Below, piece by piece: positions 13,410-19,591 of a DNA stretch of 19,591 nt (positions within the stretch are counted from its first letter, which is position 1; each line of letters starts with the position of its first letter). The notes under the pieces were generated by a model, which was given only the letters and a program-made list of their open reading frames with translations, had not been told where the DNA came from and searched no databases. Location: the NCBI GenBank assembly GCA_949096025.1, contig CARXKP010000001.1:1-19591 (forward strand), in the 5' to 3' direction. The position numbers and the translations under genes are program-made. Source of the stretch: an uncultured Eubacteriales bacterium. Its GTDB lineage: Bacteria > Bacillota > Clostridia > Christensenellales > UBA1242.

Positions 13410-14061
13410 AATCTGTCAAACTTTTTACCATTGAACCATATTTAAAATATAGTTTCCTTTTGCAAAGTCTATCGGCTATTTCCTCTTTAGTTGTTGCAAG
13501 GATTAGAGTTGTCTTTTTGGTAGTAAGCTCTTTAATAAGAGTCATAACTACCTCAAAAGTTGTTGGCGTAAGGTTATCAAAAATATTATCAACCATAAGT
13601 AGATCAAGTTCTCTAAAAGAAAGTCTAATAAGAGAAAGAACATATTTTTCTTCAAGTGACAAATCTTTAATTTTAGTATCCTTAATTTTTTCAAGTGAGT
13701 AAGAAATTATAACTTTATTAATCTTGCTTTCAATTTCGCCATCATCATAACCCCAATTTTTAAGAGCGTACTTAAAGTTTTCATAAACAGTTTTCTTTTC
13801 AAGAAAAACAGGAGTAGCAGGAATATAGCCTGCACTTAAATCAGTTTTATAATCAAGTTTTTCAATAGGAATGTCCCTAATATAAACTTCACCTTTTGTA
13901 AGTTTCTCAAGTTTTGATATAATTCTCAAAAGACTTGTCTTTCCACTTTCATCTTCGCCAACAAAAGCCACCCTTTCATTGTCGGCTATTTCAAGATTTA
14001 TATTATATAGTGCGTAAAACTCTCTTGTATATCTAAGATATAAATTTTTTATTCTTAACAT
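13408..14061 (-). CDS. Degenerate ABC-type ATPase
   Basis: A 217-residue protein with the length and order of an ABC nucleotide-binding domain. Walker A is intact (GEDESGKT, 35-42), and an A-loop-like Tyr lies in RYTREFYAL. The other motifs are altered. The Q-loop reads GYIPATPVF with no Gln. The LSGGQ signature reads LSLEE (134-138). Walker B, LDLLMVDN (152-159), has Asn in place of the catalytic Glu. The H-loop reads ATTKEE, without His. It therefore probably binds ATP but hydrolyses it poorly, or acts as a regulatory or scaffold subunit. No permease gene is adjacent, and the gene seems monocistronic. GGAG precedes the ATG. Confidence 0.83.
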   Translation of the reverse strand: MLRIKNLYLRYTREFYALYNINLEIADNERVAFVGEDESGKTSLLRIISKLEKLTKGEVYIRDIPIEKLDYKTDLSAGYIPATPVFLEKKTVYENFKYALKNWGYDDGEIESKINKVIISYSLEKIKDTKIKDLSLEEKYVLSLIRLSFRELDLLMVDNIFDNLTPTTFEVVMTLIKELTTKKTTLILATTKEEIADRLCKRKLYFKYGSMVKSLTD

Positions 14062-14106
14062 TTATAAAACTCCATATATTCAATATTTTACTATACTTAA
14101 CAAAAA

Positions 14107-14133
14107 AATAAAAGCAATTTTTATGCTTTTATT
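14107..14133 (-). terminator. Intrinsic terminator of the lipoprotein gene
   Basis: A 10-bp stem joins 14107-14116 to 14124-14133 around a 7-nt loop, and is followed on the minus strand by a run of T. The stop codon of the lipoprotein lies in its first arm, so the terminator begins inside the coding end. Confidence 0.82.
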
Positions 14134-14638
14134 CTATTTTTAATACAAAATTGTCGGAAATTGCCTGACTTCCAACCAAAATCTCTCCATCACCAGTGCT
14201 ATTTTCTTCTATTTCGCCAACAACGACTCTAAAAGTGATTTTCATTTTTTGGTCACTATTTATAATATATGTTTTAGTAAGAGCATCTTCAATCTTTTCA
14301 TATCTATCCCCTCGAACATTTGTTGTATCCGCTTCATTGAAAATATGTGTAAGAGAATACCACTCATCATAATCTTCAATCTCATAATTAAATTTTTCCT
14401 GCCCCTCTCGACCTAACTTTATTGTACCTGTCTTACTAAATTTAATTTGAACATCACTACCCTTTCCCTTCAATCTTTTATCTTCACTATAACTCACTCT
14501 AACAACATAGTTTTCACTACCTGCCGCTGTAATATCTGAAAAAGTAGCAGCTCTTATCTTTACCGCTTTTTCGCAACCGACAAAAATAAAACTGATAAGC
14601 AAAAGCATTGTGCAAACTACAAAAATCTTTTTTTTCAT
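14129..14638 (-). CDS. Predicted lipoprotein, function unknown
   Basis: A 169-residue protein with a classic lipoprotein signal: MKKK, a hydrophobic stretch and a lipobox ending FVGC, so Cys22 is the expected lipidation site. The mature part seems to be one beta-rich domain (VVRVSYSEDKRL, DVQIKFSKTGTIKL, MKITFRVVVGEI, DNFVLKIE), possibly immunoglobulin-like, anchored to the outer face of the membrane. No family is recognised. GAGG precedes the ATG by 7 nt. It lies 98 bp downstream of yraN on the same strand; a GGGCA/TGCCC hairpin (14656-14660 with 14670-14674) lies just before it, so it may be transcribed separately. Confidence 0.75.
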   Translation of the reverse strand: MKKKIFVVCTMLLLISFIFVGCEKAVKIRAATFSDITAAGSENYVVRVSYSEDKRLKGKGSDVQIKFSKTGTIKLGREGQEKFNYEIEDYDEWYSLTHIFNEADTTNVRGDRYEKIEDALTKTYIINSDQKMKITFRVVVGEIEENSTGDGEILVGSQAISDNFVLKIE

Positions 14639-14736
14639 TTTATAACCTCACATCTGGGCAAATAAAAAATGCCCTACTTTAAGTATTCTCACTTTTTTTG
14701 TCTTTTAAACCTAAAAAAGTTTTGTCATAAGAATTT

Positions 14737-15087
14737 TTAAAAGGCATTTATAATATGATTTATTTCATTATCACCAATCATTTCAATAACATCCATTCGT
14801 GACTGGCTTTCAGTTAATTTATTTTCTATAAGATAGAGCATTGCAACAGATTTGATTTTCTCTTGTTTTCTTCTATCTACTGCCTCACTAGGTCTACCAA
14901 AGGCTAGTGTGGAGCGTGATTTAACTTCAATAAAAACAATAGTCTTTTTTTGCTGAGCGATAATATCAATTTCACCAAGTCTATTTCTATAGTTTACTTC
15001 TAAAATTTTATATTTTTTCTTTTTGAGATAATTACAGGCTTTAATTTCACCCTTAGTACCTTCAACTTTATTGAATTGCTTTCTCAT
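14737..15087 (-). CDS. yraN: YraN/UPF0102 family endonuclease-fold protein
   Basis: A 116-residue protein with the full UPF0102 pattern: KGEIKACNYLKKKKYKILEVNYRNRLGEIDIIAQ, VFIEVKSRSTLAFGRPSEAV, KIKSVAMLYL and the late SRMDVIEM strand. The GEID and EVK residues make up a PD-(D/E)xK-type nuclease core resembling Holliday-junction resolvases. The cellular role of the family is poorly defined. It is 12 bp after ylqF, and AGGGG lies before its ATG. In many Bacillota rnhB sits between ylqF and yraN; here it does not. Confidence 0.9.
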   Translation of the reverse strand: MRKQFNKVEGTKGEIKACNYLKKKKYKILEVNYRNRLGEIDIIAQQKKTIVFIEVKSRSTLAFGRPSEAVDRRKQEKIKSVAMLYLIENKLTESQSRMDVIEMIGDNEINHIINAF

Positions 15088-15099
15088 AATTTCCCCTGC

Positions 15100-15936
15100 C
15101 TAGTCAAGAGTGATTTTCCCAATTCTACATTTTCTAAAATCATCAATAACGGCATTTGCTGCTCTTTCAATGTCAAGTTCTCCGCCACTAACAATAAAAG
15201 ACCTCTCCTTTGCTATTCCTTCTAAAGTCAAATCTTCACCAAAGCGTTTTTGAAGAAGAGTATTATATTTTTCGCTAATAAGAGCAATTAGTTCAACTGC
15301 AAGAGTATTAATATCAGCAACAACTTCATCTTTGATACTACCTATAAAGAAAAGTTTTTTTGCAACGTTTTGATTTTCAAGGTTTGGATAAAGAGTTCCT
15401 GGAGTATCACAAAGTTCAATGTTATCACCAATGGATACCCATTGTGTTTGTTTGGTCACACCTGCACGATTTCCAGTAACTGCCTTCGCCTTTCCACAAA
15501 GATTGTTTACAAGAGTGCTTTTGCCTGAATTTGGAACGCCAACAACAATCGAACGAATAATTGCTTTTAAACCCTTATTTTTCATCCTATCAAGTTTTGA
15601 TTTTGTTAAAGAAAGAATTTTTTGTTTGATTATTTTTGAGGCCCCACTAAGAGTGCTATTCATTATACAGTAATCGCTATTTTCTGATTTATAACCTTTA
15701 GAAAGTTCTCTTACCCTCGCCTCATCTGCTAAATCTACCTTGTTAAAAATATATAAAATAGGTTTACCTTCGCTAAGACGAGATAAACTTGGATTGATTG
15801 AAGAAATAGGAGCTCGACTATCAAGCACATATATTACGACATCAACTATTTTAAGTTTTTCTCTTATCTCTCCAATAGTCTTTTTCATATGACCTGGAAA
15901 CCAATTTATCTTTGCTGAAACATTATTTTTTTCCAT
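15100..15936 (-). CDS. ylqF: Ribosome biogenesis GTPase YlqF (RbgA)
   Basis: A 278-residue circularly permuted GTPase with the motif order G4-G5-G1-G2-G3. Visible are INWFPGHMKKT at the N-terminus, FNKVDLAD (G4), the G1 P-loop GVPNSGKSTLVNN, a Thr in AGVTKQTQW (G2), and DTPGTLYP (G3). A C-terminal helical domain follows. It acts late in 50S subunit assembly. The frame extends to a TTG at 15942, but AAGGA directly abuts that codon; the ATG at 15936 has the proper spacing of about 6 nt and is preferred. It sits directly after trmD, where rplS is normally found. Confidence 0.93.
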   Translation of the reverse strand: MEKNNVSAKINWFPGHMKKTIGEIREKLKIVDVVIYVLDSRAPISSINPSLSRLSEGKPILYIFNKVDLADEARVRELSKGYKSENSDYCIMNSTLSGASKIIKQKILSLTKSKLDRMKNKGLKAIIRSIVVGVPNSGKSTLVNNLCGKAKAVTGNRAGVTKQTQWVSIGDNIELCDTPGTLYPNLENQNVAKKLFFIGSIKDEVVADINTLAVELIALISEKYNTLLQKRFGEDLTLEGIAKERSFIVSGGELDIERAANAVIDDFRKCRIGKITLD

Positions 15937-15983
15937 TTTCAATCCTTTTTTGTGTTATTTTTTAAAAATTATAGCAAAAATCC

Positions 15984-16655
15984 TTAATTATTATCTTTAA
16001 TTAGGTCTGGACGGCTTTCTTTTGTCCTCTTTAACGCCTCTTCCCTTCGCCATTTGTCAACTTCTGCGTGATTGCCTGAAACAAGAACTTTTGGCACTTC
16101 TAGCCCTTCAAAAATCTGAGGACGAGTATATTGCGGATATTCAAGTCCACCGCAAGAAAAACTTTCCTCTGACAAGCTTTCTTCTGTTATAACCCCTTCA
16201 ATAAATCTTGAAATACAGTCAACTATGACCATTGTTGGAAGTTCCCCGCCAGTAAGCACATAATCACCAATTGATATTTCTTCTGGCTTCAAAAGGTCTA
16301 TCACCCTTTGGTCAATTCCCTCATAATGTCCGCAAATAAATATAAGATGTTCTTCCTTTGATAACTCTCTTGCTCTTTCGACAGTAAGAGTCTTGCCTGT
16401 TGGGCTTGGAAAAAGTATGTGAGAATTTTCTTTTTGTACGCTTTTTACTGCATCGCATATAGGTTGAGCGGTCATAAGCATCCCCGCACCACCACCAAAA
16501 GGATAATCATCACATTTTTTATGTTTATCTTTAGAAAACTCTCTTATATCAAGTACATTAATTTTGAGAATTTCGCTCTCTTGAGCACGTTTTAAAATGC
16601 TTGAATTAAGATAACTAAAACTTTCTGGGAAAAGAGTAAGTATGTCTATTATCAT
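15984..16655 (-). CDS. trmD: tRNA (guanine37-N1)-methyltransferase TrmD
   Basis: A 223-residue SPOUT methyltransferase. It uses S-adenosylmethionine to make m1G37 beside the anticodon, which prevents +1 frameshifting. Visible are IDILTLFPE, the DYPFGGGAGMLM loop, FICGHYEGIDQRV, ISIGDYVLTGGELP in the trefoil knot, and YPQYTRPQIFEG. The C-terminal domain ends a few residues short of typical members. Its ATG overlaps the rimM TGA by four bases (ATGA). Confidence 0.96.
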   Translation of the reverse strand: MIIDILTLFPESFSYLNSSILKRAQESEILKINVLDIREFSKDKHKKCDDYPFGGGAGMLMTAQPICDAVKSVQKENSHILFPSPTGKTLTVERARELSKEEHLIFICGHYEGIDQRVIDLLKPEEISIGDYVLTGGELPTMVIVDCISRFIEGVITEESLSEESFSCGGLEYPQYTRPQIFEGLEVPKVLVSGNHAEVDKWRREEALKRTKESRPDLIKDNN

Positions 16656-17137
16656 ATCATAACCTCTAAAAGTTTTTCGCTATCAACAACTAAATTTCCG
16701 TCAATAACCTTAAATACACTGTCAACATAAGGCACTTCAAATTGTCTATTATCTTTTTCAAAGACGATAATATCACTCGCTCCATAATTTAATATATCAA
16801 CAATTTGACCTATCATTGCACCCTTATCATCATATAAAACCATTCCGATAAGGTCATCAACTAAAAATTCGTCTTCATCTTTCATTTCTTCAAGTAAACT
16901 TTTTTCAATTTTTAATGATTGATTTCTAAGTAGTTCTGCATCATTTCTTGTGTTTATCTCTTTGAATTTTATATACAAAAAGCCTTGCCTGAAAGAGATA
17001 TGCTCAATGTGCATAACTTTATTTCCGACAAGGCATTCTGTCAAAACATCAAAAAGTTTTTCCACATTACTAAAAGGTAAGGCTTTAACCTCTCCCTTTA
17101 TACCTTGTGGTTTAACTATTTTAGCGATTTCAATCAC
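16652..17137 (-). CDS. rimM: 16S rRNA processing protein RimM
   Basis: A 161-residue protein of normal length. The N-terminal RimM barrel has IAKIVKPQGIKGEVKALPFS, and the C-terminal PRC barrel has LVDDLIGMVLYDDKGAMIGQIVDILNYGASDIIVF and EVPYVDSVFKVID. It assists maturation of the 30S head, near protein S19. The start is GTG, overlapping the khpA TGA (GTGA), with GGAG a few bases upstream; the paired overlaps with khpA and trmD point to tight translational coupling. Confidence 0.94.
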   Translation of the reverse strand: MIEIAKIVKPQGIKGEVKALPFSNVEKLFDVLTECLVGNKVMHIEHISFRQGFLYIKFKEINTRNDAELLRNQSLKIEKSLLEEMKDEDEFLVDDLIGMVLYDDKGAMIGQIVDILNYGASDIIVFEKDNRQFEVPYVDSVFKVIDGNLVVDSEKLLEVMI

Positions 17138-17370
17138 TCGTTATCTCCAAACTTAACAAAAACTTTTTTGTTATCTCTTGAAGAAATGGACTTAACAATT
17201 GCCCTGATGCTTGAAGCAATCTTACCTTTTCGTCCAATTACTCGTCCCATATCATCATCAGACACTGTAACATAAAGAATAGTTTCGCCATTTTCTTCGC
17301 TCTCGCGAACTTGCACGCTATCCTTATCTTTTACAAGGCATTTGACAATATATTCAACTATATCTTTCAT
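17134..17370 (-). CDS. khpA: KH-domain RNA-binding protein KhpA
   Basis: A 78-residue single KH domain with the diagnostic GxxG loop in MGRVIGRKGKIASSIRAIV. KhpA is a small RNA-binding protein that works with KhpB in Bacillota and influences division and RNA metabolism. Its place between rpsP and rimM is the conserved one (ylqC in Bacillus). It lies 9 bp after rpsP, and AGGAG sits before its ATG. Confidence 0.93.
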   Translation of the reverse strand: MKDIVEYIVKCLVKDKDSVQVRESEENGETILYVTVSDDDMGRVIGRKGKIASSIRAIVKSISSRDNKKVFVKFGDNE

Positions 17371-17379
17371 AATACTCCT

Positions 17380-17628
17380 TTATTTTTCAATTACGCCACT
17401 TTTTACAAGAAGTTGCTTTGCTGTTTCAGTTGGAGTTGCGCCATTTTTGAGCCAAGTTTTTGCTTTTTCGCTGTCAATCTTAATCTCTGCAGGATCAGTA
17501 AGTGGATTGTAAGTACCGATAATGTCAATAAATTTACCATCTCTTGGTGCTCTAGAATCAGCTACTACTACTCTGTAAAAAGGTGCTTTTTTATCTCCCT
17601 TTCTTGTAAGTCTAATTTTAACTGCCAT
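17380..17628 (-). CDS. rpsP: 30S ribosomal protein S16
   Basis: An 82-residue protein with the S16 signature: MAVKIRLTRKGDKKAPFYRVVVADSR, followed by RDGKFIDIIGTYNP and LKNGATPTETAKQLL. It binds 16S rRNA and helps assemble the 30S subunit. AAGGAGG lies at ideal distance from the ATG, consistent with high expression. It is separated from ffh by 117 bp. Confidence 0.97.
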   Translation of the reverse strand: MAVKIRLTRKGDKKAPFYRVVVADSRAPRDGKFIDIIGTYNPLTDPAEIKIDSEKAKTWLKNGATPTETAKQLLVKSGVIEK

Positions 17629-17709
17629 TTTTTCCTCCTTAAAATATTTATATATAAAATCATTTTTTATTTTTTAAATAAACAATGATGATATATCAAC
17701 TTAGTTTAT

Positions 17710-17725
17710 AAAGCCTAACGGCTTT
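17710..17725 (-). promoter_or_regulatory. Short hairpin between ffh and rpsP
   Basis: AAAGCC (17710-17715) pairs with GGCTTT (17720-17725) around TAAC, 20 bp past the ffh stop. No strong U-tract follows on the minus strand, so it is more likely a weak attenuating or mRNA-end-stabilising hairpin than a full terminator. A near copy lies beside the gyrB stop (4989-5001). Confidence 0.4.
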
Positions 17726-17745
17726 CAAATTGATTTTAGCAAATA

Positions 17746-19059
17746 TTAAAACATTTTATTTTTTAACTTGCCACTTTTGAGTTGCTTCATCATCTCTTTT
17801 GATTGCTCAAAAGATTTGAGAAGTTGATTTACTTGTTGAATTGAAGTTCCACTTCCATTAGCAATTCGCTGACGACGACTTGCCTTTATGATTTCAGGAT
17901 TTCTTCTCTCTTTTGGTGTCATTGATTGAATAATTGCTTTATTAACAAGCATTTGTCGCTCATCTATATCAAGATTTTTAATCTTTCCACCAATTCCTGG
18001 TATCATTCCTAAAAGGTCCTTGATATTGCCCATTTTCTTTACACTTTCAAGTTGAACAAGATAATCATCAAAGGTAAAAGAATTTTCTCTGAACTTCTTC
18101 TCGAGTTCTCTTGCCTCTTCCTCAGTTACCGCCTCTTGCGCCTTTTCAATGAGAGAAAGTACATCACCCATTCCAAGTATTCGACTAGCAATACGGTCTG
18201 GATAAAATGGTTCAATATCACCAATCTTTTCTCCAACACCAGTAAACTTAATAGGCTTTCCTGTTATTGCCTTAATTGACAATGCCGCACCGCCACGAGT
18301 ATCACCATCAAGTTTAGTAAGTATTACACCACTAATATCTAAATCGTTATTAAACGATTGAGCGACTGTAACAGCGTCTTGACCTGTCATTGCATCGACG
18401 ACGAGTAAAATCTCAGCAGGCTTAACTTCCTTTTTGATATTCTTTAACTCATCCATCAATTCTTCATTGATATGAAGTCTACCAGCAGTATCAATGATAA
18501 CAGTATCGAAGCCTTGTTTAACTGCGTGTTCTACAGCTTGTTTTGCTGTCTTTACTGGATTTTGAGTACCTTTTTCAAAGACTTCTGCTCCTGCCTGTTT
18601 ACCTACAACCTGTAGTTGATTTATTGCCGCAGGTCTATAAATATCACAAGCAACAAGAAGTGGTTTTTTGCCAGATTTCTTAAGGTGAGCGGCAAGTTTA
18701 GCACACATTGTTGTTTTACCTGCACCTTGTAGACCACACATCATAATGATAGTTGGAGGCGAAGGAGAAACTACGAGTTTCTGCTCATTTGAACTCATAA
18801 GCGAGGTAAGTTCATCTCTTACAATCTTAATAACCTGTTGTGCTGGAGTAAGACTCTTAAGAACCTCATCTCCAACAGCCTTTTCAGAAACGATTTTTAC
18901 AAAATCCTTTGCAACAAGATAGTTTACATCCGCTTCTAGCAATGCAATACGAACTTCACGCATTGCATCTTTGATTTCAAGTTCAGTCAGTCGTCCTTTT
19001 TTAGTCAACTTGGAAAAGATATGGTTAAATTTTTCTGATAGTGATGAAAAAAGTGCCAT
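17746..19059 (-). CDS. ffh: Signal recognition particle protein Ffh
   Basis: A 437-residue SRP GTPase. It has the N-terminal helical bundle, the GTPase domain with the P-loop GLQGAGKTT, DTAGRLHINEELM and TKLDGDTRGG, and the M domain with GMGDVLSLIEKAQE, GMIPGIGGK and MTPKERRNPEIIKASRRQRIANGSGTS, the 4.5S/6S RNA-binding segment. With SRP RNA and FtsY it directs nascent membrane and secreted proteins to the translocon. The C-terminal Met-rich tail is short. AAGGAGG precedes the ATG, and ylxM lies 24 bp upstream. Confidence 0.97.
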   Translation of the reverse strand: MALFSSLSEKFNHIFSKLTKKGRLTELEIKDAMREVRIALLEADVNYLVAKDFVKIVSEKAVGDEVLKSLTPAQQVIKIVRDELTSLMSSNEQKLVVSPSPPTIIMMCGLQGAGKTTMCAKLAAHLKKSGKKPLLVACDIYRPAAINQLQVVGKQAGAEVFEKGTQNPVKTAKQAVEHAVKQGFDTVIIDTAGRLHINEELMDELKNIKKEVKPAEILLVVDAMTGQDAVTVAQSFNNDLDISGVILTKLDGDTRGGAALSIKAITGKPIKFTGVGEKIGDIEPFYPDRIASRILGMGDVLSLIEKAQEAVTEEEARELEKKFRENSFTFDDYLVQLESVKKMGNIKDLLGMIPGIGGKIKNLDIDERQMLVNKAIIQSMTPKERRNPEIIKASRRQRIANGSGTSIQQVNQLLKSFEQSKEMMKQLKSGKLKNKMF

Positions 19060-19083
19060 TTTTTCCTCCTTTAAAGTAGATTT

Positions 19084-19377
19084 TTAATTATTCAGTGTTA
19101 ACTTTACTATTTTCTTTTTAAGTTTATCATTCTCGCTTTCAAGAACTTCAATCTTTTTCAAAAAGCCAAGTTTTTCCTCGTAAGAATAAAGCTTCTTTTC
19201 TGCCTTTGTAACACTATCCATAATTGCCTGCCTAGAGACCTTCAAGTTTTCAGCGATTTCACTGACAGTGAAATCATCATAGAGATAACTTGATAATACC
19301 TCCTGTTGCCCTTTGCTAAGAAGAGTGCCATACGCATCAAATAGTTTTGCTAGTTTAATATTTTCTTCTACTCTCAT
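19084..19377 (-). CDS. ylxM: YlxM-type helix-turn-helix protein
   Basis: A 97-residue protein of the UPF0122/YlxM family. Residues about 12-60 form a sigma-70 region-4-like helix-turn-helix (KGQQEVLSSYLYDDFTVSEI followed by AENLKVSRQAIMDSV). A C-terminal coiled coil (KKIEVLESENDKLKKKIVKL) follows. YlxM is conserved directly upstream of ffh in Bacillota and is thought to modulate the SRP pathway. No Shine-Dalgarno is seen before its ATG; instead a hairpin stands 9 nt upstream. Confidence 0.9.
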   Translation of the reverse strand: MRVEENIKLAKLFDAYGTLLSKGQQEVLSSYLYDDFTVSEIAENLKVSRQAIMDSVTKAEKKLYSYEEKLGFLKKIEVLESENDKLKKKIVKLTLNN

Positions 19378-19386
19378 AACTTTTTA

Positions 19387-19408
19387 TGTAAAGCAAAATT
19401 ACTTTACA
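19387..19408 (-). promoter_or_regulatory. Hairpin at the 5' end of the ylxM-ffh transcript
   Basis: TGTAAAG (19387-19393) and CTTTACA (19402-19408) form a 7-bp perfect inverted repeat around 8 nt. It occupies most of the short predicted leader, ending 9 nt before the ylxM ATG. It may influence mRNA stability or ylxM initiation. Confidence 0.4.
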
Positions 19409-19412
19409 CACT

Positions 19413-19441
19413 ATACTAGCACATTTATTTTATTTTTGCAA
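19413..19441 (-). promoter_or_regulatory. Promoter of the ylxM-ffh-rpsP operon
   Basis: On the minus strand TTGCAA (19441-19436), a 17-nt spacer and TAGTAT (19418-19413), preceded by an extended -10 TG. The start is predicted near 19406, leaving a leader of about 30 nt. Confidence 0.6.
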
Positions 19442-19459
19442 GCATTTTAATAAAATTTT

Positions 19460-19591
19460 TTAAATTTCTGGAAGAAGAGAGGCGATTATAAAATTATTTA
19501 TTCCATAATAAGATGGATTTAAATAAATTCTATCACCTTTTTCAGTTACAACATCTCTCTTTATAAAATCATTAAGAGATTGACATTTTGT
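19460..19591 (-). CDS. C-terminal fragment of a minus-strand gene, possibly hemW
   Basis: An open frame of 43 codons runs in from the right edge and ends with TAA at 19460. Its sequence, SLNDFIKRDVVTEKGDRIYL followed by NPSYYGINNFIIASLLPEI, has the pattern of a winged-helix end in which 'GDRIYLNP.G..INN.I...L' resembles the C-terminus of HemW (radical-SAM heme chaperone, coproporphyrinogen oxidase-like). It does not look like FtsY, which often precedes ylxM. The match is short and from memory, so the identity is tentative. Confidence 0.4.
   Translation of the reverse strand, partial: TKCQSLNDFIKRDVVTEKGDRIYLNPSYYGINNFIIASLLPEI

Noticed and set aside
15937..15942. TTG start two codons upstream for ylqF
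   Set aside because: The AAGGA would touch the start codon; spacing fits the ATG at 15936.
17689..17698. Palindrome TGATATATCA before rpsP
   Set aside because: Too short and AT-rich to stand out from chance.
1..19591. tRNA, rRNA, SRP RNA, CRISPR array or insertion sequence
   Set aside because: No cloverleaf, conserved rRNA block, SRP Alu/S-domain motif, regularly spaced repeat or transposase was seen on either strand.

Overview
This 19.6 kb window looks like chromosomal housekeeping DNA from a low-GC member of the Bacillota, most likely a Clostridia-type lineage. The evidence is AT-rich coding, strong AGGAG-type ribosome binding sites, the gene order ylxM-ffh-rpsP-khpA-rimM-trmD-ylqF(rbgA)-yraN, and a polysaccharide deacetylase with the SFDAAWG form of its first motif. 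TGA, TAA and TAG all act as stops, and Trp is encoded by TGG. No mobile element, tRNA, rRNA, CRISPR array or phage gene was found.

Left block (1-6952): the 3' end of a membrane acyltransferase converges on a minus-strand group. Read 5' to 3', that group is gyrB and gyrA type IIA topoisomerase subunits, a terminator, a membrane-anchored polysaccharide deacetylase, and an SSB-like protein with a probable second OB fold. The subunit A gene lacks a recognisable GyrA box. A near-perfect promoter drives gyrB. A back-to-back promoter probably drives murG (7283-8362), whose Shine-Dalgarno lies in a 9-bp inverted repeat.

Central accessory block (8398-14061): a cytoplasmic subtilase is translationally coupled to a small acidic protein, with a divergent Asn/Gln-rich protein beside them. 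Next comes the most interesting locus: a promoter, an 18-codon leader peptide with three consecutive Thr codons, tandem terminator-like hairpins, and an archaeal-type threonyl-tRNA synthetase without an editing domain. This reads as ribosome-mediated attenuation of thrS in a group that normally uses T-boxes. A ParB/sulfiredoxin-like protein follows; its promoter geometry predicts a leaderless mRNA, and its 3' end overlaps a small GNAT acetyltransferase. The block closes with an ABC-type ATPase that keeps Walker A but has lost the other catalytic motifs.

Right block (14129-19591, minus strand): ylxM, ffh, rpsP, khpA, rimM, trmD, ylqF and yraN (SRP targeting, 16S/ribosome maturation, tRNA m1G37 methylation, 50S assembly), followed by a lipoprotein. 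rplS, usually between trmD and ylqF, is absent. The window ends in the C-terminus of another minus-strand gene, possibly hemW.

All assignments come from reading motifs by eye. No alignment, folding or database search was run, and comparisons with family consensus are from memory.
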